Part shown: positions 25,295-33,538 of the stretch, one piece after another
How the letters are laid out: each line of letters starts with the position of its first letter
Numbering within the stretch: the first letter of the stretch is position 1
Program-made: the position numbers and the translations under genes
Assembly (NCBI GenBank): GCA_024399015.1
Contig: JAKSIC010000001.1
Coordinates: forward strand, 1-64,000
Length of the DNA stretch: 64,000 bases
From: Fibrobacter sp.
Lineage (GTDB): Bacteria; Fibrobacterota; Fibrobacteria; Fibrobacterales; Fibrobacteraceae
Direction: 5' to 3'
Notes under the pieces: model-generated
Told to the model about the DNA's origin: nothing
The model's database searches: none
Seen by the model: only the letters and a program-made list of their open reading frames with translations

Positions 25295-26149
25295 ATGACT
25301 AAGAATTCTAACGTTCGCGCTGAAAGAGATGTGTATTTTCAGTATCTTAACGACATTTCCAAATACCCTCTTTTGACCAAACAGCAAGAAAAAGTTTTGC
25401 TCATTAAGGCCCAGGCAGGCAGCAGAGCCGCCATGGATCTTTTGGTAAAGTCCAACCTGCGTTTTGTGGTGAACATCGCCAATCTTTACAAGGGTCAGGG
25501 ACTCGATGTCAACGAACTGATTAACGAAGGCAACATGGGCCTCATTGATGCGGCCAAGCGCTTCGATCCTAATCAGAAGATCAAGTTCATCAGCTATGCC
25601 GTTTGGTGGGTCCGTCAGAACATCACCCGCGCCATTGCAGAACGTGGTCGCTTGGTACGCATCAGTGCCGAAAAGGAACTGGTCCTCCGCCGCTTCGGTA
25701 AGCACGGCGGCAAACTTCGCCAGGTTATCGGCGGCGGCCTCATGGTTGATCCCGCAAGCCTCGAAGGCCTCACTAAGTACAAGGCTCACGATATCGAAAA
25801 GATTTTGATGCTGGGCGGCCGCTCCTCTTCCCTGGACGCCCCCGTCGGCGAAGATGGCGACACTACCGTTGGCGACACCATCGCTGCTGAAAACTCCGTT
25901 ACCGACGCCTTCACAGAAGGCAAGGAACGCAGAAAGGTTTTCAACAACGTCATGAAGCAGAACCTCTCCGAACAGGAAATGCAAATCATCAAGCTGTATT
26001 TCGGTTTCAAGATGGATGCAGACCTGAATCTCAAGGAAATTGCTCCTATGGTTGGTCTCTCCAAGGAACGCGTTCGTCAGCTCAAGGAATCTGCCCTGGA
26101 AAAGTTGAGAAACGACCAGGTTCAGCGAGCCTTGCACGACGCAGCCTAA
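25295..26149 (+). CDS. rpoD: Primary-type sigma-70 factor
   Basis: 284 aa, as short as the primary sigma factors of Bacteroidota and Chlorobiota, which lack region 1.1. Region 1.2/2.1 starts at about residue 10 (YLNDISKYPLLT); region 2 has NLRFVVNIANLYKGQGLDVNELINEGNMGLIDAAKRFD and the promoter-melting FISYAVWWVRQNITRA; region 3 follows; region 4 has the helix-turn-helix LKEIAPMVGLSKERVRQLKESALEKLR. A stretch of about 30 residues between regions 2 and 3 (RRFGKHGGKLRQVIGGGLM) is unusual. The strong AGGAGG ribosome site suggests high expression. Whether it is the housekeeping or an alternative sigma cannot be settled from this window alone. Confidence 0.9.
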   Translation: MTKNSNVRAERDVYFQYLNDISKYPLLTKQQEKVLLIKAQAGSRAAMDLLVKSNLRFVVNIANLYKGQGLDVNELINEGNMGLIDAAKRFDPNQKIKFISYAVWWVRQNITRAIAERGRLVRISAEKELVLRRFGKHGGKLRQVIGGGLMVDPASLEGLTKYKAHDIEKILMLGGRSSSLDAPVGEDGDTTVGDTIAAENSVTDAFTEGKERRKVFNNVMKQNLSEQEMQIIKLYFGFKMDADLNLKEIAPMVGLSKERVRQLKESALEKLRNDQVQRALHDAA

Positions 26150-26198
26150 AGGTTGCCCACACTCACTTTGTTTTTCTTCTCTCTCTCCCATAGTATCA

Positions 26199-26226
26199 AA
26201 AACCGGCCCTAATCGGCCGGTTTTTT
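26199..26226 (+). terminator. Terminator of the sigma factor gene
   Basis: AACCGGCC and GGCCGGTT around a 5-nt loop, followed by six T. Confidence 0.85.
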
Positions 26227-26272
26227 CCGTTTTTGTCAAATCTTGGGCAAAATCTTATTGTATCTTTAAGAC

Positions 26273-28099
26273 ATGAATTTCTATAAGCCGAATTTTCGCA
26301 GTCTTTTTGTAGCTTCTCTTTCTGCCTTGTGCCTTGCCAACGCATCTTTTGCAGCCAAGGACAGCAAGCAGACCCCTCCGGGCGACTTCTACGACGAAGT
26401 TTCCCGTTTGAACAAGGTTCTTTCCGAAGTCAACCGTAAGTATGTGGAAGATGTGAACCCCACGGAACTTACCGATGCCGCCCTCAATGGCATCCGCGAC
26501 ATTCTGGACCCACACACCACCGTGTTCAGCCCCAAGGACTACGAAAGCCTGAAGGTTTCCATGGAAGGTAAGTTCGGCGGCGTTGGCATTACCATCAGCC
26601 TCCGCGACAACGTTCTCACCGTCATCTCCCCCCTTTCCGGCACCCCGGCCTTCCGCCTGGGCATTCGCGCTGGCGACAAGATTCGCAAGATTGACGGCAA
26701 GGACACCAAGGGCCTTTCCCTTGACGACGCAGTGAACAAGCTCCGCGGCAAGATCGGCACCGACGTCACCGTTTCTATTGAACGTGAAGGCGTGCCCGAC
26801 TTGATGGACTTTACCATCACCCGTGCAGAAATTATCGTTCACGCAGTGCCTTACTACGGCATGGTCACCAATGACATCGGCTATATCAAGCTGGCTACCT
26901 TCAGCGACAAGACTACAAGCGACGTGGTGAACGCCATCAACGCCCTCCAGAAGCAGGGCATGAAGAAGATCATCCTCGACATGCGCTACAATCCGGGTGG
27001 TCTTTTGAACCAGGCCATCGATATTAGCGAACTCTTCTTGAAGAAGGGAAACACCATTGTCAGCACCAAGGGTCGTACCCAGCAGACCGAAAGCCGCGCC
27101 CGTAAGGACGGTGTGGTCAAGCAGGACATTCCCATGGTCGTTCTCGTAAACCAGGGTTCCGCAAGTGCTGCAGAAATCGTTTCCGGAGCGCTCCAGGACT
27201 GGGACCGCGCCCTCATTATCGGTAAGACGTCCTTCGGTAAGGGTTCCGTTCAGACCATCTTCCCGTTGGACAACCAAGGCAACGCACTTAAGCTCACCAC
27301 CGCATTCTACTACCTCCCCTTCGGCCGTTGCATCAACAAGCCGGAAAACGGCATCAAGGGTCTGAAGCTCCAGGAAGAAGAATACGAAGCTGAAGCCAAC
27401 GGTGACGAAGCAAAGATTGATTCCCTCAAGAAGGACACCGTAGCACGCGACACCTTCTACACCAACAACGGCCGTATGATGTTCGGCGGTGGTGGCATCA
27501 CTCCTGACGTTGAAGTCGAACTTTCCCCTATGCCTTGGGTCGTCCAGGTCCAGGAACGCATGGCAATGTACTTCAAGTTCGCAGTCAAGGCCCGTCCGGG
27601 TCTTGAAAAGAGCGGCGTGAAGATCGACGCCAACTGGGAAGTCCCCGACTCCCTGTTCCAGCAGTTCCGCGACTACTGCATGAACGACACCAACTTTACC
27701 AAGGTCAAGAGCAACGCATTGGTGGGCGTGGATCAGCTCGAAAAGAGCATCATCCGCGAACAGAACTACATGGGCGACTCTTCCAAGACCGTTTCCGACT
27801 CCCTCCTGGCACAGCGTATTGCCGAAATGCGCGCTGCCCTGGAAAGCAACAGAAACGCTCAGTTTGACGAAAACAAGGAATACATCAAGGACGGCATCAA
27901 GCGCGAGCTCTTGACCTCCTTCATCAACGATTCCGTAAGTACAGCATTCTCCCTGAAGCGCGACGAACAGCTCAAGGAAGCCATCAAGTACCTCAGCGAC
28001 ATGAACCTTTACAAGAAGGCAATCAGCGCACCGGACAAGAAGGCTGCCAAGAAGCCTGAACAGGCTAAGCCCGTCAAGGACGCCAAGAAGAAAAAATAA
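26273..28099 (+). CDS. C-terminal processing protease, S41 family
   Basis: 608 aa with a signal peptide (about 1-24, ending SFA), a PDZ domain (about residues 95-185; GKFGGVGITISL, GDKIRKIDGKDTKGLS) and the S41 catalytic core with the Ser/Lys dyad Ser298 (GSASAAE) and Lys323 (SFGKGS), spaced as in CtpA/Prc. It should trim or degrade envelope proteins in the periplasm. The C-terminal 200 residues are Lys-rich and helical, ending in a KKAAKKPEQAKPVKDAKKKK tail. TATCTT lies 6 nt before the ATG with no ribosome site, so the transcript may be leaderless. The MlaE gene follows within 10 nt. Confidence 0.92.
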   Translation: MNFYKPNFRSLFVASLSALCLANASFAAKDSKQTPPGDFYDEVSRLNKVLSEVNRKYVEDVNPTELTDAALNGIRDILDPHTTVFSPKDYESLKVSMEGKFGGVGITISLRDNVLTVISPLSGTPAFRLGIRAGDKIRKIDGKDTKGLSLDDAVNKLRGKIGTDVTVSIEREGVPDLMDFTITRAEIIVHAVPYYGMVTNDIGYIKLATFSDKTTSDVVNAINALQKQGMKKIILDMRYNPGGLLNQAIDISELFLKKGNTIVSTKGRTQQTESRARKDGVVKQDIPMVVLVNQGSASAAEIVSGALQDWDRALIIGKTSFGKGSVQTIFPLDNQGNALKLTTAFYYLPFGRCINKPENGIKGLKLQEEEYEAEANGDEAKIDSLKKDTVARDTFYTNNGRMMFGGGGITPDVEVELSPMPWVVQVQERMAMYFKFAVKARPGLEKSGVKIDANWEVPDSLFQQFRDYCMNDTNFTKVKSNALVGVDQLEKSIIREQNYMGDSSKTVSDSLLAQRIAEMRAALESNRNAQFDENKEYIKDGIKRELLTSFINDSVSTAFSLKRDEQLKEAIKYLSDMNLYKKAISAPDKKAAKKPEQAKPVKDAKKKK

Positions 28100-28108
28100 G
28101 GATCCGAC

Positions 28109-28894
28109 TTGATTAGAACGATGAACAAAATTGCGGAAAGTCTGGGTAAGTTTATCCGGAAGTTCCTGCATACCGTCATCAATTATCTGCTGTTCGTATG
28201 GCAGATGTTCAAGAGCATTCCTGGTGCTTTCAGTAATTTCCATACAACCGTTGAACAGATGCAGCACGTGGGTGTCACCAGTATTCCCGTGGTGCTTGCA
28301 GCATCACTTGCAACGGGCGCAATCATGTCCTGGCAGCTGGCTTACCAGTTCGCTGACATGATTCCCTTGATGTTTGTAGGCATGGCCGTGGGTAAGTCCG
28401 TGATGGTGGAACTCTGCCCCATCCTTACTGCCATGGTGCTTGCCGGACGTATCGGAGCCTCCATGTGCTCTGAACTTGGTACCATGGCTGTGACAGAGCA
28501 GCTTGACGCGTACAAAGTATTAGGTTTAAGCCCCCATAAGTTCTTGCTCGCACCAAGACTTATTGCGACGGTCATCATGCTTCCGACCCTCACTGTTATC
28601 AGTATTTTCGTGGGTATCCTAGGTGGTTACGCCGTGGCCGCCCTCTATAAGGACGTGTCTTTCTCCGTATTCTTCTACGGAGTCCGCATGTTCTACGCAA
28701 ACTGGGATTTGGCAGTGGGTCTGATCAAGGCATTTGTCTACGGTTACTTTATCGCTAGCTACGCTTGCTTCTTTGGTTTCAACACAACCAGTGGTGCAGA
28801 AGGCGTGGGTAAGAGCACAAAGTCCACCGTGGTGGCCGGTATGACCAGCATTTTGATTGGCGGTTTCGTTCTCTCTAAGCTGCTCCTTCTTTAA
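28109..28894 (+). CDS. mlaE: MlaE-family ABC transporter permease
   Basis: 261 aa permease of the phospholipid/organic-solvent ABC transport family. Motifs include VGVTSIPVVLAASLATGAIMSWQ, ELCPILTAMVLAGRIGASMCSELGTMAVTEQLDA and the C-terminal KAFVYGYFIASYACFFGFNTTSGAEGVGKSTK, with five to six membrane helices. Its ATPase (MlaF) and MCE partner are not in the window. The predicted start is TTG at 28109, 5 nt after AAGGAT; the ATG at 28121 is an alternative. Its stop codon overlaps the next start (TAATG). The operon with S41 protease, DciA and gyrB mixes envelope and replication functions. Confidence 0.92.
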   Translation: MIRTMNKIAESLGKFIRKFLHTVINYLLFVWQMFKSIPGAFSNFHTTVEQMQHVGVTSIPVVLAASLATGAIMSWQLAYQFADMIPLMFVGMAVGKSVMVELCPILTAMVLAGRIGASMCSELGTMAVTEQLDAYKVLGLSPHKFLLAPRLIATVIMLPTLTVISIFVGILGGYAVAALYKDVSFSVFFYGVRMFYANWDLAVGLIKAFVYGYFIASYACFFGFNTTSGAEGVGKSTKSTVVAGMTSILIGGFVLSKLLLL

Positions 28895-29220
28895 TGGAAA
28901 ATTTCGAGAATAAAAGACGTAAAAAAAACGTCTGTGGGGGCGACCTCACAGACATCAGTGTGCTTTTGAAAATGGTTCTGGACAAGAACAATATTTCGGA
29001 AGATTTGACCTTCAAAGCCATTTGTGAGGGCTTTGAAAACATCGTGGGAACCCTGCTTTTACCCCACGTAAAACCGGTCAAAATGGACAAGAATATTTTG
29101 GTGCTAAAAGCCGCCAATTCCGCATGGAAACAAGAGTTGTTCCTGCAAAAAAAAGCTATTATTGACAAGTGTAATTTAGTGTTGGGCAAGCCTGCCGTAA
29201 GGGATGTCCACCTCATTTGA
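28894..29220 (+). CDS. dciA: DciA-like (DUF721) helicase-loading protein
   Basis: 108 aa. It contains the DUF721 core: LKMVLDKNNISEDLTFKAICEGFENIVG, LVLKAANSAWKQELFLQKKAIIDKCN, with the SxxWxxEL pattern that marks the family. DciA interacts with and loads the replicative helicase DnaB in bacteria lacking DnaC. Its position immediately before gyrB is a common genomic arrangement of this family. The start ATG overlaps the MlaE stop by one base. Confidence 0.85.
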   Translation: MENFENKRRKKNVCGGDLTDISVLLKMVLDKNNISEDLTFKAICEGFENIVGTLLLPHVKPVKMDKNILVLKAANSAWKQELFLQKKAIIDKCNLVLGKPAVRDVHLI

Positions 29221-29233
29221 GTAAGGTTAAAAG

Positions 29234-31180
29234 ATGGCAGAAAACGTAGAAGAAGAAAAGAAGAACGAAGACTATAGCGGTTCCAGCATTACCGTTTTGG
29301 AAGGTCTGGAAGCGGTCCGCGTTCGCCCTGCAATGTACATCGGTTCTACCGACATCCGCGGTTTGCACCACCTCGTATGGGAAGTGGTTGACAACTCCGT
29401 CGACGAAGCATTGGCTGGTTTCTGCAACCATATCGAAATTTCCATTTTGCCGGGCAACGGCATTCGCGTCACCGATAACGGCCGCGGCATTCCGACCGAT
29501 ATCCACCCCAAGGAAAAGGTGGGCACCCTCGAAGTCGTTATGACCAAGCTTCATGCCGGTGGTAAGTTCGACAGCAATTCCTACAAGGTTTCTGCAGGTC
29601 TCCATGGTGTGGGCGTCAGCTGCGTTAACGCACTTTCTACCAAGCTTATTGCCACCGTCCGTCGCAACGGCAAGGTGGTGACTCAGACTTTCAGCAAGGG
29701 TGTTCCTTGCGGTCCCCAGCAGGAAATCGGCACTTGCGCTGCAGATGATCACGGAACAACCATTGAGTTCTATCCGGACGACACCATCTTCAGCGAAACC
29801 GTCTACGTCTACGATACTCTCGCTACCCGTTTCCGCGAACTGGCTTTCTTGATGAGCGGCCTTCGCTTGACCCTCACCGACGAACGTGAAGAAACTGGCG
29901 AAGAAAAGCCTTCTGAAACCTTCTGCTTCCCGGGCGGTGTTTCCGAATTCGTCCGCTACGTGGACGAACATCGTACCCCGTTGTTCAACGAGCCCATCCA
30001 CTTGGTATTGCCTGATGGTCAGTATCCTCTTGAAGTGGCTATGTGGTATAACGACGGCTACCAGGAAAACTTCTTTAGCTTTGTGAACAACGTGAACACC
30101 TACGACGGTGGTACCCACGTTACCGGTTTCAAGACCGCTCTTACCCGCGTGATCAGCAAGTTCGCACAGGACATGCCCAAGGGCAAGAAGGACATCAGCA
30201 TTACCGCCGATGACATCCGTGAAGGTCTTACCGCTGTTATCGCCATCAAGGTATCCCAGCCTCAGTTCGAAGGCCAGACCAAGCGCAAGCTGGGCAACTC
30301 CGAAATTGCAAGCTACGTGGCTTCCGCATTCGGCGCCAAGCTGGACGAATACTTCCAGGAAAATCCGGCAGCCGTCAAGGTCATTCTGGACAAGGTCTAC
30401 TTCGCAGCTCAGGCTCGTGAAGCAGCCCACAAGGCACGTACCCTCGCACGCCGCAAGAACGTTCTGGAAAGCGGCGGCCTTCCGGGCAAGCTGGCCGACT
30501 GCAGTAGCCGCGACCCGAAGGAATGCGAAATGTTCATCGTGGAAGGTGACTCTGCAGGTGGTTCTGCAAAGCAGGGGCGTAAGCGTGAATTCCAGGCCAT
30601 CCTTCCCCTCCGTGGTAAGATTCTTAACGTGGAAAAGGCAAGCCTCCACCGCGTGCTTGATACCGAAGAAATCCAGAACCTGGTGAACGCCATCGGTTGC
30701 GGTCTCGGTACCGAATGCAAGCTTGAAAAGCTCCGCTACAACAAGATCGTCATCATGACCGATGCTGATGTGGACGGTTCTCATATTCAGACTTTGCTCC
30801 TGACTTTCTTCTTCCGCTACATGCGCCCGCTTATCGATGAAGGCCACGTGTACCTGGCAATGCCTCCTCTGTACAAGTTGAAGGTGGGCCTCAAGGAACG
30901 CTACCTGTTCGACGAAAAGGAAAAGGAAATCGCCATGGCCGAACTGGAAGACAAGAAGAACGTAACTATCACACGATTCAAAGGTCTTGGCGAAATGTCC
31001 CCGGAACAGCTGTTCGAAACCACCATGGATCCGGAAAAGCGATTCCTCAAGCAGTGCTATGTGGAAGATGCCGTTGTCGCAGACCAGATCTTCAGCATGC
31101 TCATGGGTGAAGATGTGGAACCTCGTCGTAAGTTCATCGAGACCAACGCTTACAAGGTCCTGAACGATCTGGATATCTAA
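29234..31180 (+). CDS. gyrB: DNA gyrase subunit B
   Basis: 648 aa. The GHKL ATPase domain has EVVDNSVDEALAG, VTDNGRGIPTD and LHGVGVSCVNALS; the transducer domain follows; the TOPRIM domain carries EGDSAGGSAKQGR and DADVDGSHI, which bind the catalytic metal; and the C-terminal GyrA-contact region ends near RRKFIETNAYKVLNDLDI, the standard GyrB terminus. It drives ATP-dependent negative supercoiling with GyrA. It overlaps no gene and starts 13 nt after DciA. ParE is the other possibility, but the start MAEN...YSGSSITVLEGLEAVRVRPAMYIG and the ending favour GyrB. Confidence 0.96.
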   Translation: MAENVEEEKKNEDYSGSSITVLEGLEAVRVRPAMYIGSTDIRGLHHLVWEVVDNSVDEALAGFCNHIEISILPGNGIRVTDNGRGIPTDIHPKEKVGTLEVVMTKLHAGGKFDSNSYKVSAGLHGVGVSCVNALSTKLIATVRRNGKVVTQTFSKGVPCGPQQEIGTCAADDHGTTIEFYPDDTIFSETVYVYDTLATRFRELAFLMSGLRLTLTDEREETGEEKPSETFCFPGGVSEFVRYVDEHRTPLFNEPIHLVLPDGQYPLEVAMWYNDGYQENFFSFVNNVNTYDGGTHVTGFKTALTRVISKFAQDMPKGKKDISITADDIREGLTAVIAIKVSQPQFEGQTKRKLGNSEIASYVASAFGAKLDEYFQENPAAVKVILDKVYFAAQAREAAHKARTLARRKNVLESGGLPGKLADCSSRDPKECEMFIVEGDSAGGSAKQGRKREFQAILPLRGKILNVEKASLHRVLDTEEIQNLVNAIGCGLGTECKLEKLRYNKIVIMTDADVDGSHIQTLLLTFFFRYMRPLIDEGHVYLAMPPLYKLKVGLKERYLFDEKEKEIAMAELEDKKNVTITRFKGLGEMSPEQLFETTMDPEKRFLKQCYVEDAVVADQIFSMLMGEDVEPRRKFIETNAYKVLNDLDI

Positions 31181-31182
31181 TT

Positions 31183-32187
31183 ATGATTCCCAACAAGGAC
31201 GACTTTCAATCTGTACTGAACCAGGCCCGCGACCTCGTTGAAGACCATCTCCAGCTGACCGAGCAGGTCATTATGGACGTGGCCAAGAATGCTCCTGCAG
31301 GTATTGCAGAACGCTTGGAATCTCTGTTCCAGCGCAAAGGTAAGCGCATCCGCTCCACCCTGCTTTGCCTGATTGCAAAGAGCGGCGAGAAGCAGCCCGA
31401 CGCGTCCCGCGTTGCCCATGCCTGCGCCGGCGTTGAATTGCTGCACTTGGCAAGTCTCGTACACGACGATATTATTGACGGAACAGATATCCGCCGCGGC
31501 CAGAAGACTGCCCATAAGGAATGGGGCACTCAGGTTGCCGTTCTTATCGGCGACTACGTTTTGAGCCAGGCCATGCGTTGCGTGATTAACGAAGAATCCC
31601 GCGACGTGCCCGTAGCCCTTTCTGACGCTGCAGACAAGCTTATCGCTGGCGAAATCCTGGAGCTGGACCACTCCGGCGATATGAACTTGTCTTTTGAAAA
31701 GTATGACGAAATCATCGACGGTAAGACCGCCGCATTGATTGACGCAGCAGCCCGCATCGGCGGTGTGCTGGCAGGTTTCGACAAGGAACAGGCCGACCGT
31801 TGCGCCCAGATGGGCAGCCACTTCGGCATTGCATTCCAGATTGTGGACGACCTGCTGGACTACGGCTTTGGCAGCAAGAACCTGGACAAGGCCAAGTTTA
31901 CCGACCTGAGTAACGGATTAATTACCCTTCCCCTCCTCTACTACTTCGACGCCTGCAACGCCGAAGAACGTGCAGAAATGGAAGGATTGATCGCCAAGGC
32001 TTCTGAAGCTGGCGTACCTGAAAAGATCATCGATTTGATGAACTCCAAGGACGCTTTCAAGAAAGCTAAGGCTAACGCTCAGGAACACCTGGAAAAGGCT
32101 CTGGAAATCGCCCAGAGCCTGCCCGCAGGCAAGTTTACCGACGAAATCGTTGCCATGTTCGCGTCCATGAGCGATCGTGGAAATTAA
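31183..32187 (+). CDS. ispB: Polyprenyl diphosphate synthase
   Basis: 334 aa trans-prenyltransferase. The first Asp-rich motif is in HDDIIDGTDIRRG and the second in DDLLDYG, with the FQIVDD lead-in of this family. Such enzymes extend farnesyl diphosphate with isopentenyl diphosphate for quinone side chains; chain length cannot be read with certainty. It starts 2 nt after the gyrB stop codon. The repeat after its stop (32189 onward) carries copies of the stop context. The gene symbol is by function and could equally be a heptaprenyl/octaprenyl synthase. Confidence 0.88.
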   Translation: MIPNKDDFQSVLNQARDLVEDHLQLTEQVIMDVAKNAPAGIAERLESLFQRKGKRIRSTLLCLIAKSGEKQPDASRVAHACAGVELLHLASLVHDDIIDGTDIRRGQKTAHKEWGTQVAVLIGDYVLSQAMRCVINEESRDVPVALSDAADKLIAGEILELDHSGDMNLSFEKYDEIIDGKTAALIDAAARIGGVLAGFDKEQADRCAQMGSHFGIAFQIVDDLLDYGFGSKNLDKAKFTDLSNGLITLPLLYYFDACNAEERAEMEGLIAKASEAGVPEKIIDLMNSKDAFKKAKANAQEHLEKALEIAQSLPAGKFTDEIVAMFASMSDRGN

Positions 32188-32188
32188 C

Positions 32189-32266
32189 GCAAGGCGAGAG
32201 AAGCGCGGGTGCTTGCACACGCATTTCCGAGCCGAAGTTAATGCACTGCGCAGCAGGGCCAATTAA
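32189..32266 (+). repeat. Post-stop palindromic repeat (ispB)
   Basis: The stop codon runs directly into GCAAGGCGAGAGAAGCG, a palindromic centre, and GCATTTCCGAGCC (32189-32233). This is the same frame as the repeat at 55009-55051 on the other strand. Then comes GTTAAT (32237-32242), the inverse of the stop context ATTAAC, a small hairpin, and AATTAA (32261-32266), a direct copy of it. Confidence 0.65.
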
Positions 32267-32269
32267 TGA

Positions 32270-32352
32270 CGTGAGGGCTTCCGCCCCCTGAAACCCCTTA
32301 CCAAAACTTTGCTTAGCAAAGTATTTGGGTGTGGAGGGGCGTCCCTCCAACC
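32270..32352. repeat. GC-rich dispersed repeat, copy 1
   Basis: CCCCCTGAAACCCC, then an ACTTTGCTTAGCAAAGT hairpin, then GGGTGTGGAGGGGCGTCCCTCC, another hairpin. The reverse complement of 37644-37742 has the same order with changed but still paired stems. It is non-coding. Confidence 0.65.
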
Positions 32353-32400
32353 CTCCCCTAGAAGCAACAGCAAAGCATTGAAACAACACTTGTAAAACAG

Positions 32401-32430
32401 AAAAGTCTCGGTTTAAGCCGAGACTTTTTC
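32401..32430. terminator. Terminator between ispB and corA
   Basis: AAAAGTCTCGG and CCGAGACTTTTT pair around TTTAAG, between convergent genes, so it may serve both. Confidence 0.85.
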
Positions 32431-32450
32431 TTTTCGCATAAAGCGTCTAA

Positions 32451-33386
32451 TTATTTTCTTTTGCCCCAGATTGCCATGAAGACAAGCACGGAGAGGAAGC
32501 AGACCGCAATAATAATCCAGAAGGCCAGTTCGCTACCGCCGGAGGCGTCACCGTTCATGCCGAAGGGCAGACGCACGTTCATGCCGAACAAGCTAGCGAA
32601 GAACGTCGGGAGGGAAATAGAAATGGTCACGATGGTCAAGTTCTTCATCAGCGTATTCACGTTGTTGCTGATGACGCTTGCACGGGCATCCATCATGGAC
32701 GTCAAAATGTTTGCGTAGATTTCAGCTTGCTGGAGGCTCTGACGGTTTTCAATGACGATATCGTCCAGCAGTTCACGTTCGGCCTCGGACCAGTTCATGC
32801 TGCGGCCAATCTGCAGTTTCTTGAGCAAGGTGTCGTTACTGTTCAACGCACTGACGTAGTAGATCAAGCCCTTGTTCAAGCTGAACATGGAAAGCAGGTA
32901 CTTGTTTTCCATAGCGGTGCGGAGCTTCTGTTCCAATTCATCGTTAATGCGGTTGATGATCTTCAAGTGTTCGTTGAAGTGGAAGATTGCGTAGTTCAGC
33001 ACGCGGAGCACGAAGGTGTTCAAGCTATCGATCTTAGAGAAACGCTTTTCATCAAGGATAGGAAACTCAGAGTCGGTCAGCAGCAGAACCCAGTCTTTAA
33101 AGATAAAGATACCGAAGGATTCCACACGGAACTGGAAGTTGTCGCTGGCAGAATAGTTCTTGGGCTTCTTAAACACGATGGTGGTAAAGTCGTCATCGTA
33201 TTCAATTCGGGAAAGTTCGTCCGAGTCGAATGCGGACGCAATGGTATGCTCAGTTATTTCGTATTCCTTAACCAGGACGCTTCGTTGTTCCTGGCTAAGA
33301 GAACCCATCATGACGATATCGGCTACGTCTTCGTTCGGGGCACTAGCGAGGCGCCCTGATTCGATTTTATAGTACTTCTTGAGCAT
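32451..33386 (-). CDS. corA: CorA-family divalent metal transporter
   Basis: 311 aa. The large N-terminal cytoplasmic domain and long helix precede two C-terminal membrane segments, with the family signature GMN in FFASLFGMNVRLPFG at the end of the first. It forms a pentamer that passes Mg2+ (also Co2+/Ni2+) across the inner membrane. The short NVNTLMKNLTIVTISISLPTFFA segment is typical. The start was placed at 33386 because AAGGGGG precedes that ATG; nine upstream codons in frame lack support. Confidence 0.93.
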   Translation of the reverse strand: MLKKYYKIESGRLASAPNEDVADIVMMGSLSQEQRSVLVKEYEITEHTIASAFDSDELSRIEYDDDFTTIVFKKPKNYSASDNFQFRVESFGIFIFKDWVLLLTDSEFPILDEKRFSKIDSLNTFVLRVLNYAIFHFNEHLKIINRINDELEQKLRTAMENKYLLSMFSLNKGLIYYVSALNSNDTLLKKLQIGRSMNWSEAERELLDDIVIENRQSLQQAEIYANILTSMMDARASVISNNVNTLMKNLTIVTISISLPTFFASLFGMNVRLPFGMNGDASGGSELAFWIIIAVCFLSVLVFMAIWGKRK

Positions 33387-33473
33387 AGAGCCCCCTTGAT
33401 CGAACGGGGACAAATATAGGAAATAGACGAGAGACGGAAGACGTGAGACGAGAGAAAAGTACCTTTTTCAAAC

Positions 33474-33508
33474 AAAAAAAAGTCCCAGCTTTAGGCTGGA
33501 ACTTTTTC
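33474..33508. terminator. Terminator downstream of secDF
   Basis: AAAAGTCCCAGC-TTTAG-GCTGGAACTTTTT forms a stem flanked by A and T runs, between the secDF stop codon and the corA start on the minus strand. Confidence 0.8.
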
Positions 33509-33538
33509 AATAGAGAACCTGTGGTTTTCTACAATCTG